DNA of 60,000 nt from Tubulanus polymorphus (Eukaryota; Nemertea; Palaeonemertea; Tubulaniformes; Tubulanidae): assembly GCF_964204645.1 (NCBI RefSeq), contig NC_134029.1, positions 22,402,450 to 22,462,449 on the forward strand, written 5' to 3'. Positions 12,577 to 23,939 of the stretch are shown piece by piece. Positions within the stretch are counted from its first letter, which is position 1. Each line of letters opens with the position of its first letter. The notes below the pieces were generated by a model. The model saw nothing but the letters and a program-made list of their open reading frames with translations. It did not search any database and was not told the origin of the DNA. The translations under genes were made by a program, and so were the position numbers.

Positions 12577-13380
12577 ACTGTATATTCTTTGTCTCTAGCT
12601 TAACTGTATACTCATTGTCTCTAGCTTTACTGTATACTCCTTGTCTCTAGCTTTACTGTATACTCCTTGTCTCTAGCTTTACTGTATACTCATTGTCTCT
12701 AGCTTTACTGTATACTCCTTAATAAGATAAAATCCCACTATTTACAGATTAAAAGAATTTAAAAACCAGAATTTATTTATTAAATCTAAAATATTTAAAA
12801 GACACGACGTTTCGATCTCACCCTAGAGGTCATCGTCGACGATGATCGCTAGGGTGAGATCGAAACGTCGTGTCTTTTAAATATTTTAGATTTAATAAAT
12901 AAATTCTGGTTTTTAAATTCTTTTAATCTGTAAATAGTGGGATTTTATCTTATTATCCGTTCACCACGTTTGAGTGTGGTCATCGTTCTACCTGTATACT
13001 CCTTGTCTCTAGCTTTACTGTATACTCCTTGTCTCTAGCTTGGCTGTATACTCCTTGTTTCTAGCTTTTCTGTATACTCCTTGTGTGTAGCTTTACTGTA
13101 TACTCATTGTCTCTAGCTTTACTGTATACTCATTGTCTCTAGCTTTACTGTATACTCGTTGTCTCTAGCTTTACTGTATACTCGTTGTCTCCAGCTTAGC
13201 TGTATACTCCTTGTCTCTAGCTTTACTGTATACTCGTTGTCTCCAGCCTTACTGTATACTCGTTGTCTCTAGCTTTTCTGTATACTCCTTGTCTCTAGCT
13301 TTTCTGTATACTCCTTGTCTCTAGCTTTACTGTATATTCCTTGTCTCTAGCTTTACTGTATACTCGTTGTCTCTAGCTTT
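12577..13380 (+). repeat. 26-bp minisatellite, interrupted by a foldback element
   Basis: The tandem unit is 'actgtatactccttgtctct' followed by 'agcttt' (26 bp). About six units precede position 12720 and about fifteen follow 12991. Variants alternate between cctt, catt and cgtt at one position. The foldback element at 12721-12991 splits the array. Confidence 0.9.
12721..12991. mobile_element. Long palindromic foldback element inside the minisatellite
   Basis: Arms 12723-12830 and 12850-12957 are near-perfect reverse complements ('aagataaaatcccactattt' against 'aaatagtgggattttatctt'), folding around a short centre at 'catcgtcgacgatg'. A further 'ttcaccacgtttgagtgtgg' block follows the right arm only. 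It is flanked on both sides by minisatellite units. A relic lies at 1065. There is no ORF, so it is non-autonomous. Confidence 0.8.
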
Positions 13381-16109
13381 TGCTTCATTGTTATTCGCAT
13401 GCTACGTCTTCATTATCTACTTAAGTGGACGTAACTAATTTAGGAAAATAACCAGGTTTTCTTCATCAGTTATTTTGTCGCGTGACAGATAATTCCCATC
13501 CTCGGAGAGGCATTTGTGTAATGACCGATGGGCAGTTAATTTCACACTCGATGTCATGCGTTTTATAAATTACCCAGTTACAAACCTACACTTCGTCTAT
13601 ATATAGAATCAATTAGGATCAATTAGGATGGTTTTAAGATTTTGGGACTAAGATGTGCAATCGCAAGATCAACAGTTTCTGTAGCCAAGGCATTTCTTTA
13701 ATTTCTAGAAAGGCGTCTTTTAGGCAAAACTAGAACATGAGTGCTGGGAAAAATTTGTTTTTTGATTTATATGAAGGGGTAGAAATTTCACTGAAATCAT
13801 TTGTAACTTTTGATAATCCCTACCTCACAGAGTCTTGGTGATTTGCAACGTTTGGAAGTTTTTCTTGTATTATGAGATTATGGTCAATGAAGTGAACAGT
13901 TAGCTAGGTATGGGAACCAGTCAGGCGTGGTGAAGGCATACTCATTAGTTGCACAACTCTCATCATTTCTATGATGAGAAGAGTTTCTTAAGGGTTCCTA
14001 ATCAGACCTATTCCAGTTCATTATTCCAAAATGACAACTTCTCCATCAATAGATTCATCTCTTTCTTTTTTTACCTTCAACTACATTTTGAATGACAAAA
14101 GTTTTAAACACAAAGTCCTATGAAAGAGGAAGAAATGTTCAATTTGGACTCATTTATTAAACAGATTAATCGGCGTGGTTGTGTGGATTATACCGATGCA
14201 TAGATCTGTTTAATTTAACGACTGTTCACGACCGTTTCAGCCAGCGATCCCGTGATTAATGGAGACACATGCAGGTAGCAAGACTATTTCCACCTGAAAA
14301 CACCCGACTAATAAATGTCAAGTCAGTTGTTATTTAGCGCCGATGAAAAGGCGCGAGAAGTCATAGATATAACTGTATTTACAGCCGGTTTCTCGCTGGT
14401 AATCAAGCTAATATATAGATAGCTTCTCCAAATGGTCATCTCGGGCTGTTCATAATTGTTAGTAACACACATCGGATAAATTCATTAAGACATGACATGA
14501 TTTTAGAGGTCGAATATTCGTCCATGACATATAAACGACATTTTTCTAGTTCAGCACAAGCTGTAGTACACTGGGCTGGTCGTTTCACTCTGCAGAGTAC
14601 TCCGAGCATTGCGGGAGGCTCCCTGATAACTGGACAGAATCAATGAAGGTATTTTCAAATGACGGTGCAAATGCACAAAAAGGGAGCAAACACAAGAAAA
14701 AACTGATGATCAACTGTTTCCAAATATAACCATTAAATGCAGACTGTTTCTAAATCCACAATGTGTAAATCTAGATGCAGAACTAATGGTCATTTTCGCA
14801 AATTGAATTCTGCTGTTTCCAATTTTTATTAAACTTCTGATCTGTTTGATCGAACACCTTGATCAATCGACACTCCCCTTGTTTTCAGTAAAGGCAGTAT
14901 AGTAATCAGTAACATCGGTTAATCTGTCTACGGAGGACCCACGTTCCGGGCACAAATTCAAATTAATCCAATTTAACAATGACAACAGCGATGCTACACG
15001 ATGTGACCTGACTCACTGATGTTATAATCATTTCTAAACGGTACAAGTTTGATTTGAAGTCGTCAGAGATGCGATGAGTTAAAACAAACTGGTATACACT
15101 GTATATAGAGATTAGTCTCGCCTGTACGCTTGCTGCTCCTACCTTACTGCCTCATTTGTCAAGTGTCTTAAGTATTTTTTGATCAGGCTGAGGCATCCTT
15201 ATTGTCGCCGATCACTGCTTAAGTTCCCGTAGTGCTAATAAACTTCATAACAATCGATGAAGCACTCCGTCCTTGTTGTTGCAGTAATATGAAATCCTGC
15301 GCTTAAAACAAATATCATCAGATTTCGCAATGTTTCCTTCGTTATCCCTGACTCCTATTTATTAACTTCATACCAGTAATATTCTTTTAACTTGACCAGT
15401 ATACACTTGGAAATGGTGTTTTCACATTCGTAACGTGTAATAGTTCTAAATGCAGGTATTTTGATGAAATATTTCCATTATCATCTATCATTTTTCATGT
15501 GTAAGACTTGTATTTTGAGGTCAGTGAACTTGTTGCAGTCCTTCATGATTATTGACTGCTGCGTATAAAAAGAAATTGGCATTGGTGGGATGGTTTAGTA
15601 TTCGTGATGGTATGTTTTATAACTGTCGTTTTGGAATGATTTATGGCCCGATGTGAGGTCTACTTGAATTATGTGTACAGGTGGGTCAATATTGGGATTG
15701 TGTGTCACGACTTCTAATCATCTTATTACAGATAGATGGGAAAACCAATCGCGCGAGCCGCTGGTCCGCTCTGATGCAATTTCGCAATCATCGCTAGCAA
15801 AACCAATTCATTTTTAAAGAAATCCTTAATTGAGCAAAATCAATTTTGCGCTCCCGCCTAGGTCAATAGCCGGATTGATTGTTTGTATTAAACATACATT
15901 TGATTAGCGTTTTAGATTACGAATTTATGAAGCCCAGATTCATAATGATTTACTATTCATATCGCAGTCCTCAAACATCTTCACTGATTCATCTCGCATT
16001 ACTTGTCATTATCACATTTCAGCTTCCTCTACTGGCAACTCATCATCCTGACTTATCCACTAAAGCATCGTTTACTCTATTGCTAGTTATAGTCTCCTCC
16101 TGTTCCTGC

Positions 16110-16390
16110 AACAGACCACTATAGAATGGACCAAACTGTTATCACTGGTCCAGCTAGACGTATGATTGTGAAAGTTTCTATTCACACAGTGAGAAATAGT
16201 TCTTTCTTGAATTAAGAATGGCCCTGGATCAGTCCTTTTGGTCTGTCTTAATTGGTCCACTTTGAAATGGAATGGACCAATTTAGAACATAGTTTTTGCT
16301 TGTGGGAATGCTTGGTCTGTTCTAAATTAGAAATGACTAAATTTAGAATGTTCTAGATAATGTGGTGTCAATGTGGCTTATGTTCACGAT
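16110..16390. repeat. Family B dispersed repeat, copy 3
   Basis: Contains 'tagaatggaccaa', 'ttatcactggtccagctaga', 'gagaaatagttc', 'aattaagaatggccc' and 'tggaatggaccaatttagaa', in the order seen at 36843 and 39401. It ends near 'gtcaatgtggctta'. Confidence 0.65.
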
Positions 16391-17386
16391 CCACTGATAT
16401 TGTGAGGATGAGCAATTTCCAACGTTTCACCTATGCATCTTTCACTCCATTCTCGAGCGGCGCTGCTGAAGAACAACGCGAAAAAGACAAGTTTTCACTT
16501 CCTGACGTCTGTAGCTAACTGCAGTGTTCATTAGGGCCAGCCTTTGAACTGTATTACATCGGTTGATAGCTCATTTGGTCGCGCAAATTTCGTTTGCCTA
16601 ATTGCATGTATCGAATTCTTTCATGTTTCAACGAATCCTATAATTAAAATGTCATCAGATTGTACCCAGATTTTCTCTGCTGATGATAGATTTCGGGATT
16701 AGACTCTTTATTCTGCATTCACTATCTAGTAGCTGTTATGCTTTTCTGCCCGTTATTTGGGTTTAATTTTTTAATCCTGCTCACCAATGATTAGTATGCA
16801 GCAGTGTGGTCTGTTGACTTCACCGAATGATTTCAGTCATTTAAAAGTCATTACTGTAAATCTTATCCATGAGTCGTAATCTTCTATTAATGATGTGCTC
16901 GTGCACGTCATGGATACTGTGCATACTCGGCATATTCTGTGCGTTGTTTCTTAATAGAAAAATGACCAACATCGGCAAAGATTAGGACTTATTTAACAAA
17001 ATACAGATTCTTTAGTGTAATCAAGGTGTGTCACAATTTGTAGAATGAAGTGATTTTAAAATGTGTCAGTTAGCATTGTGAATGTCAAAATGCTTTAAAT
17101 CTTGGGAGCATGCCAAGCGAAAAGCATGAAGACTTGCAACACTAACTCCTCACCTCAACCTTCAACTAAACCACAGGGGCTAAAGATGTTATCTGTTTCT
17201 TACAACTAGGGACTAGTTTATAAGTCCATGATGAATCTAACTTAACTTTTGGCAAACTATTTCAATAAACTGTTGAAACTCATTATCGATGCGTCCTGAA
17301 AATTTATGAAGACACACGAAGAAAAGGGATAGTGATTCGAAGCACACAGTTGAAAGAAAGTTCAATGCTGAAATTAAGTCTCCCAA

Positions 17387-17591
17387 ATGTGGAAAATGTC
17401 ACAACTAATGGACATAACATTATTGCTTTCGTTTTTAGAATATATGAATAATGTTGCCTTCATGAATAACTGCTTTTACTTACAAAAAATTGTCCTGAAT
17501 AGATCTTGGAAATTAGATATTCAAGTTTTCAGGGACATAGAAATAATGTTTATCCTGACTTCTAGGGACCGTGAGTTACCTATAACCTGTG
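17387..17591 (+). CDS. Weak candidate alternative first coding exon (68 codons, phase 1)
   Basis: ATG at 17387, with an in-frame TAA shortly upstream, leads to a consensus donor TGTG|GTAAGT at 17591/17592, phase 1. The product starts MWKMSQLMDITLLLSFLEY, has a hydrophobic first third and ends R-E-L-P-I-T-C. Codon use is AT-rich like the intronic background, which argues against it. The strong donor and matching phase are the only support. Confidence 0.2.
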
Positions 17592-18022
17592 GTAAGTTTT
17601 TCCCCATCATAATGCGCACCAGACCGGTACTTGTCACTGCAATTGTATACAGTTAATCAAAATTTACAGAAACTCCCACATCTTATGGTTTTTCTTCTAG
17701 TTCATCCGTTGTGTAGGCGACATTTGTGCATGTCGAAAATCTAATCTTGATTAACATTGACTTTGCTTCGGAACAAGCAAAAAAATCTGCCAAAGACAGT
17801 TAGTCAACGGAAAGGTATTGATGATACCATGTAATCTATTATCCTTGGATGGCATAGGTATCTTTTTCTCTGCTTTCATGCAATGAATATTACGTTCATT
17901 TTCTTGCCATTTGCAGAAATTACCGTTTGAATTTCTTTCTTTGTTTCATCCATTTTCTCCCAACTTCATAAACGTGGACCTATAATGAAGATAAACACAT
18001 TCTATTGAGCCTAGCATAAGGA

Positions 18023-18082
18023 GGTACAAGCAATTCGCTGTTCCTTGAACTAGGTCCAAGCAATTCGCTGTTCCTTGAACTG
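18023..18082 (+). repeat. 30-bp direct duplication
   Basis: 'caagcaattcgctgttcctt' followed by 'gaact' occurs twice in tandem with a 30-bp period. Confidence 0.85.
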
Positions 18083-18763
18083 CAGTGCACCTTCAGGTTA
18101 AACAACGGTAAACCATGTGATATACTTCAATTACATCAGTAACAAAATGACAAAATTAGCAAGAGTTTTATACCTTTGATGAAACATCAAACATAAGAAC
18201 GTCTTATGCGATAAATATAGACAATGAACTTCTGAGTGACCCGCACAACCAGGAAGTGACGAAACATTGGACAGTTTTGTTTACAGTCGCAAGAAAATCG
18301 GCATTTGTTTTCGCTTTTGCCGACGCAATTTTCTTAAAATCATCATTTTTCGATTCTTCAAAGCGTCGAAGCCGTATTTGACGCTATCATATCTCGACGT
18401 TGATCCGTCGTTGGAAGTTGATGATCTCCGGGGACTCGACGAGCTAGCACGGTAATATCCTGTTTCACGCGGCTCATCATCGATCGCGAATGAAATCGCG
18501 AGTAAAACGCCAGATATCGGATCGATCTACCCAGTGATTATAGATGGTAATTTGAAACATTGTTCCATAGGACCGACCTCTGATTGATTGTCAATATGGC
18601 TTCAGAAATTCATCTTCACAGGTCAATAAATTCATGACGTACAACATCGTTATTCTTTCCGCACACGGCGAACGTGTGAAATAATTGATTCATCAAACGC
18701 CTGAAGCAAAAGTTGACTCCAGGTTTCTAATTCAGTATGATAGCTATAGAATAGTGTAGATTT

Positions 18764-19017
18764 TTGCCCTGGCACATTGTTCAGTTGGATGCCAAATAAA
18801 CCCATGCCTGTTTGGGTGGCCTGACCTAAACTTTTGTTAGCCGGGTCAAGTTTATTGGTGTGAATTGTAACTGGTTCTGGAAATGTTTCACTTGGCTTTG
18901 TTTAAGCATTGTTTAGTATAGAGTGGTGGTTTACCTATGAACACAATCTTTAATTAGCACGGGCTAAATTTAGCTCGGGACTGATCTGTGCCATAAAGTC
19001 TCTGTGCGATCTCAGCT
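18764..19017 (-). repeat. Family A repeat, copy 3
   Basis: Has 'ggcctgacctaaacttttgt', 'ggttctggaaatg', 'gcattgtttagtat' and 'agcacgggctaaattt'. These are the family A blocks in reverse orientation relative to 27786. Confidence 0.55.
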
Positions 19018-19395
19018 TATATTTACATGAGGGGCTTTTCTCAGTTTGTTTTCAGTTTCAGTTTTTCAGTTTGCAACAAGCAGCGCTGAAGGTTCACGGG
19101 TCTTATGAATTCTACACTTTTACCCGGACCAATTGCAGCTTTTGTATCAACTGCCCCATACTGTTGGACTTCGTGTGACCTTTTCTTCAATTGTTGAAGA
19201 TACCGTTTGGCTGATTATCATAAGGATAATTGAAGCTATTAGCGGACCGGTTCGTGATTAAGTAGTTATCTCTCGGTGTTTGGTCTCTGTCGTGTATTTT
19301 CATAGATTTGGTCATCGTTAATGATCTGTATCTGATGATTCGATGTCCCGGGTGATGGAACTAGACAGCGAAAAGTAAATACTCAATAGGACGGT

Positions 19396-19790
19396 TTATA
19401 GCCGCAATCGAGTGATGACCGATTCAAACTGGCCCTGACTAGACGGCAGTCTAATTTAGTGTGCATTCACACGTAAATCACTCACTTGGTACTAAAATGC
19501 TCCAAATTTTGCTGAGGTCGAACTGGGCTGGAGCCAGACAGAGTTAAATTTGTTGTCTTAACGCAAACCACTCACTTGATACTAAACAATGCCGTAACAA
19601 AGAGAAGTGAGTCACTTCCGGAACCAGTTAATAATTTGACCTGTGCTAAAATCTGGCATAGGCCTCATCCAACATTTTTCAAAAGTGTCATCGATCAGTC
19701 ACGTACCCGTTTGGGACCGGTGTGAATGACTGACTCGGGCCAAATTAAACCCGGGTCAAAAACTGTTGCATGATGGAGGCTCTTACTGGT
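19396..19790 (+). repeat. Family A repeat, copy 4, compound or nested
   Basis: The block 'taaatcactcactt' followed by 'ggtactaaa' at about 19475 recurs diverged at about 19565, and GGCC-type ends appear more than twice. This suggests one family A copy inserted into, or fused to, another. Includes 'gtgagtcacttccggaacca'. Confidence 0.5.
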
Positions 19791-20374
19791 TCTCCAGTGT
19801 AATACTGCTGTATCTAACTGCTGCAAGTATTCGAATCTGTGTATGTGATCGAAATTGATTCGTGTTGCCTGTTTAGTATTCAAAGCGTTTTATGGGTTTT
19901 GATTGTTTCGTTAGACTTTTCAAATCCTCCAGGACGTCATATCAGATTCAGACTATTTCAATCTCCGGTGTTGGGTGAAAAATTTGCGAACGTCGTCGAC
20001 GTCGTCGTTGTACGGTAACCTTTCAGCGAAATGACACAATGTAGGTCGACGTGACATCGATGCAATTCGTCGGCAATGTATTTCAATGATTGCTTCACAC
20101 ATTCATGCGAACCAATCTGTTTGTCTAGACATGTTGTTTTTTCTCTAAAGTGACACCGACTTCTCGAATTTATTCAAGTCGAATCAGACTAGCGGCGAAT
20201 TTCATTTCATTTCGCTGAATTCTTCTATCTGATAACACCTACCGAGAAAAGCATTTGCATAAATTCATCGATTTATCCATTTAACAATTATTTCGTATAT
20301 ATAACTAACTCGTATATATAACTAACGGGTAATGAATGAACGTTTAAATGTCATCGTTTTCTGCTATTTTCTAG

Positions 20375-20422
20375 AACTGAAGATGAAACCATCTCCTATC
20401 GATTCTACTGAACAGATTTCCG
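20375..20422 (+). CDS. Predicted microexon or start exon (MKPSPIDSTEQIS), phase 1-1
   Basis: The acceptor 'tctgctattttctag' (ends 20374) and the strong donor TCCG|GTGAGT (20422/20423) define a 48-bp exon. Read from phase 1 it is fully open: partial codon, L-K-M-K-P-S-P-I-D-S-T-E-Q-I-S, then one base. It can therefore be a symmetric 16-codon cassette that never shifts frame. Spliced after 1453, its first codon would be AAA (Lys). Its own ATG at 20383, in 'ctgaagATGA', could also serve as a start, giving 13 codons plus one base, exactly the length of the exon at 1414. The peptide is S/T/P-rich and has no motif I recognise. Confidence 0.45.
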
Positions 20423-20639
20423 GTGAGTTTTTTGGTCGCATGAAAATCGTGGATACTCTGCAGATCTTCAGCCGTTGCTTAGATTTGAATCACATTCATA
20501 ATTAACGCGTTTCCAATTCATTATGTCGCCCTGCTGGGGGTGACATTCTATCTTACACCAACGTGCGCCAGCAGCTCTTCCCTCCCCTTAGCGCTCTGCA
20601 CTCTTCAAATTACGCGCAATTTTTCAATAACTTGCTAGG

Positions 20640-20970
20640 TCTTATATGGAAAGTCCATTGATTACAACAATTTTATATCAAGTTACACAATATGGCTACC
20701 ACAGAAAATATTTTGAATATCTTATTACTGCTCTAGACGCTATAAATGATGTGTGATTTTCTTGAAGGTCGGTAGGTATCAATAATGAGCTAGGTCCATA
20801 GATTACACCTATCAAAAATCCAGTTTCTCACTCTTTCAAAATGGCCGCCATGGTGGAGATCATTAGAATATTACTAATATACACAATACAAATGACCTGT
20901 GACTTTCTAGACACTTTGTAGATGTGATGGGCTTTGTCCATAGATTATATCTATTGAAAATTAAGAAACT
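20640..20970. repeat. Diverged tandem duplication of a dispersed-repeat-like unit
   Basis: Two halves share 'tccattgatta' / 'tccatagattacacctat' / 'tccatagattatatctat' blocks, 'gctctagacgct' / 'tttctagacact' and 'gatgtgtgattttc' / 'gatgtgatggg'. The motif 'aaaatggccgccatggtgg' lies in the second half. A G13-like run at about 20976 closes it. Confidence 0.4.
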
Positions 20971-21821
20971 CCCGGGGGGGGGGGGGCAAATCACGTGCCA
21001 ACATAACTGACTCTAAGCGCTGTATTTCGGGAAATTCGCCATCACACGAGTACGCTACTTCAGAAGCCCAGGATCTTGTGTGAACGCCGCTAATGATTCA
21101 AAGTTTGAATTCAATTTTCCCGTAGCGAATGTGTTATAACTGCGCCCGTTTTGAACATCGTTGTTATCATAGAATGTGTGATTAAAATTCAATATAAGCA
21201 CATGCATTACTGTCTTACTGGGCTGTAATTGGATTTGCGGAGCGTGCGTAACGGCAGGGGATTCCAGCGCCAATCGGGAAATCATTAAACATGAAAAAAT
21301 CCAATATTACCCTCGTAATATGAATTTTAGTTTGGTGGTGTTTTGTCGTTACTTGAACCGATCCCGCGGCGTTACGGCTAAATAGAATCAAACATCAAAT
21401 AGCTTCATCTTTTTGAATGAAGCGCCGCGCTTTGAGAAACGGTGTATTTACATATTAACACGCGCCCCGGGCCATAGTCATATACCGGTTTAAAGTAACA
21501 AGTCATTTTATATGTAGTCGACCAGTTACTATAAGATATCGATCAATTCAGAAACCGGTTCAACGGTGCTAAGTTGGATCAAACTTAACAGTTCGAATCC
21601 GTTCATTTTCAGAATTCAGAATCAAATTTTTATCCATTACTATCACTAGGACACATGTGGACGCCTTACGTGGTATTGGGGTTTCCCAGTTGTTTTGTGT
21701 TCTCCCCACCAGGGGGAGTTAAATATTGAATATACAATTTTTCTATTGATATTAGTTTTTATTATTGAGTATCTGTATTGCAAAATGTTTATTTTGGTCA
21801 GTTTTAAATCACAGTTTGGCT

Positions 21822-21958
21822 CCTTGGGCCAGTTGCACTGCCGTTCATAAGTGGTCTTAAATCATAAGACTGGTCTTAAGTTGTTAGATCGGCTATAGCA
21901 CTAAGTTGATCTTGGACTGGTCTTAAGTCTAAGCCATGACTACGCAACTGGGCCCTGG
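21822..21958. repeat. Short palindromic MITE (GGGCCAGTTGC ends)
   Basis: The ends 'ttgggccagttgcactgc' and 'tacgcaactgggccctgg' are inverted copies. Inside are alternating 'ggtcttaa' and 'ttaagacc'-like blocks. About 137 bp, no ORF. Confidence 0.7.
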
Positions 21959-22669
21959 TCTCGTATGGTCTGAAACTTCGTGAATCAACGCTATTCCGAT
22001 AATAGTTTATGACGCATCGTAAATTAAGAGAAATCATTTATCCTGCTCTGATCGTTTCACATGCACACACGCTGTTTAGCACTGATAAAGAAATCATATT
22101 TCAAACATGAGACCGATGAAACAATAGTAATCTTTGTTTATTAGTCAGTTTTTGTAATTAAGTCCCCGGATTAAGTTGTTATATTCGATGCTGCGATGAT
22201 AATCGGGTTTTTATTGCCGATTTCGTCCAATTCGTCCGGCGTTGTTAGAGACGACTTTCTTCGAATGATATGCCATCGTTTAAGCGACTGTATGCAAATT
22301 GATTTTTGCGTAATATTTAGATCGAGTGATCCATCGAAAAACTCATCTCACATATTTTGCAATCAACTAGAAATATAAATTTTATTGATACAGGGTTCAC
22401 TTATCAGCATTAAGGAATGGGGAGATGGTTAGTGAAACTGCATTATGTATTGCGCTAAGAATACTGGCTGATCATGTTACCAGAGAAAAGTTAAGATTTT
22501 CTGCATATGTGATATATGAATGATCCCGATGCTTGTTCCATTCATAGTGATCATAGGTGGTGATTGTCTGTCTTGAGATCAACCATGAATTCTGAAGGGA
22601 ATGGTACATATTTTCACATCAACAAAGTTTTTGACACAGAATGAATCTTTTAATTTCGTTATAGCTCAC

Positions 22670-22942
22670 GATCGCACAGAGGCGATTTGGCCCGGGCCGA
22701 ATTGGCGTGGGTCAGACCCATTAGAGAGCGCACTCTCATGAAAATTACTCACTCGATACTAAACAATGTTTAAACAATGTGTAAACAATGAGTCACCAGA
22801 ACCTGTAGCAATTCACACGCGATCATTTGAGTCACACTAAAATTGGGCCCGGGCCTGGTCCAACATTTTTGGTCGACCCATTGGGAAACCATGTGAACAG
22901 TTTTTCCGAGCCTAAAATGCTCGTGTGATAGCGGTTATAGTT
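22670..22942 (+). repeat. Family A repeat, copy 5
   Basis: 'gatttggcccgggccgaatt', 'gagagcgcactctcatg', 'actcactcgatactaaacaa', 'attcacacgcgatcattt', 'gggcccgggcctggtccaac' and an end at 'gctcgtgtgatagcgg'. This is one of the fullest copies. Confidence 0.7.
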
Positions 22943-23436
22943 CATATATTTGATAAATTTGTCTTCATTTTGTGGTATGTTTATGTGGTTCTGTTTGATA
23001 TTAGTGTTTGCCCCCGGAGGATACAGTATGAACTGGAGGACATTTAGCTTCGTATCTCATCTAATTTCAAGCGTATCGCAATACAATGTATGTAGATATT
23101 TTAGAATCATTCATCAGAGAATTTGAACCTCTGTTTATATGTCAAACATACCAATCGCGAATACGACAAATCATTGCTGAATCGAGAAAAAAAATTAACT
23201 TTATTTACGTGATACAAAATAACTTTAACGAGCTGATTCTTCAGTTTTTACGACAAAACACCGAAATATATAGGATTGAAAATTCCATATACGGTATTCT
23301 TGGCAACTCATTTAGTTACTGGTTTATAGTGTCAAGAGTGACTATTGAATACTTTAAAATTGAATAAAAGTGTACATTGATTTCTAAAAATTGCACAATA
23401 TATTTCACTGATTCAGCCTCATCAGGCATATCACTG

Positions 23437-23665
23437 GCCTGGAAAACCTGGAAAGTTCAGGGTCCAGTTCCACAGTTCTGAGTTAAGATTTGACTCTCTG
23501 AGTTAACTCATCGAAAATGAACTACATGTATCTTTAACTCAGAGTTAACTCAAACTCACAACTGTGGAACTGGGCCCAGGTAATCAGAAAAATCTAGAAA
23601 ATAATCAGGGAAAACTCTGAGAATTTGACAAATTACCAAAAACCTGGAAAAGTCCAGTGAAATCG
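23437..23665 (+). repeat. Dispersed repeat family E, copy 3, split by a MITE
   Basis: 'cctggaaaacctggaaagtt' to the left and 'aatcagggaaaactctgaga', 'accaaaaacctggaaaagtc' to the right match the GGGAAA-rich character of the 11262 and 40990 copies. The 123-bp palindrome at 23458-23580 interrupts it. Confidence 0.4.
23458..23580. mobile_element. Short palindromic MITE (CCAGTTCCACAGTT ends)
   Basis: 'ggtccagttccacagttctg' on the left is the inverted counterpart of 'caactgtggaactgggcc' on the right, with 'gagttaac' / 'gttaactc' further inside. About 123 bp, no ORF. Confidence 0.75.
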
Positions 23666-23870
23666 ATCATATTTTTTGGAAATATTTAGGCGATTATTCA
23701 ATTACAAAGTTTGTTTAATTGACGGGATGTTACAGCAGTTTTTTCTGGTTTGCGATCAATGCCCACGCACGCGTCGTGCTTGTATTCAATAACACGCTAT
23801 TAAATCTTATTCACAATAAGCATTTGTAAGTCGGAATTAATGCCTACGTGAAGCGTGATCATTGCCCGAG

Positions 23871-23939
23871 GAAGAAGAGAGAGAGAGGAGAGAGAGAGAG
23901 GGAGACGAGGGAGAGAGAGGGAGACGAGAGAGAGAGAGG
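23871..23939 (+). repeat. GA-rich simple repeat
   Basis: A run of (GA)n with GGAGACG interruptions. The ORFs over it on both strands are low-complexity artefacts. It lies just upstream of the CG-richer stretch 23960-24420. Confidence 0.9.

Larger units (their letters stand above)
1454..20374 (+). other. Large predicted intron (about 18.9 kb)
   Basis: Lies between the donor at 1454 and the acceptor at 20374. It contains family A copies at 10537, 18764 and 19396, family B copies at 4210 and 16110, a 33-bp triplication at 6659, the interrupted 26-bp minisatellite at 12577-13380, a GGGAAA-type dispersed repeat at 11262 and a 30-bp duplication at 18023. Three weak phase-1 first-exon candidates (8499, 9131, 17387) are listed separately. 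A C-rich block with 'cccctcgatccccctc' at about 9440-9640 looks like a repeat fragment. The stretches 1460-4200, 4900-6600, 6740-8150, 13390-16100 and 16400-18000 show only AT-rich sequence and short chance ORFs. Confidence 0.4.

Noticed and set aside
15733-15820. Acceptor-like 'atcttattacag' followed by an open phase-1 frame of about 27 codons ending in TAA
   Set aside because: No donor before the stop and no nearby AATAAA for a terminal exon. A single splice motif is not enough.
18267-18455. Gene-like ORF ending near 'gcacggtaat'
   Set aside because: The donor is poor and would leave phase 2, unlike the exon series. No acceptor or clear start was found.
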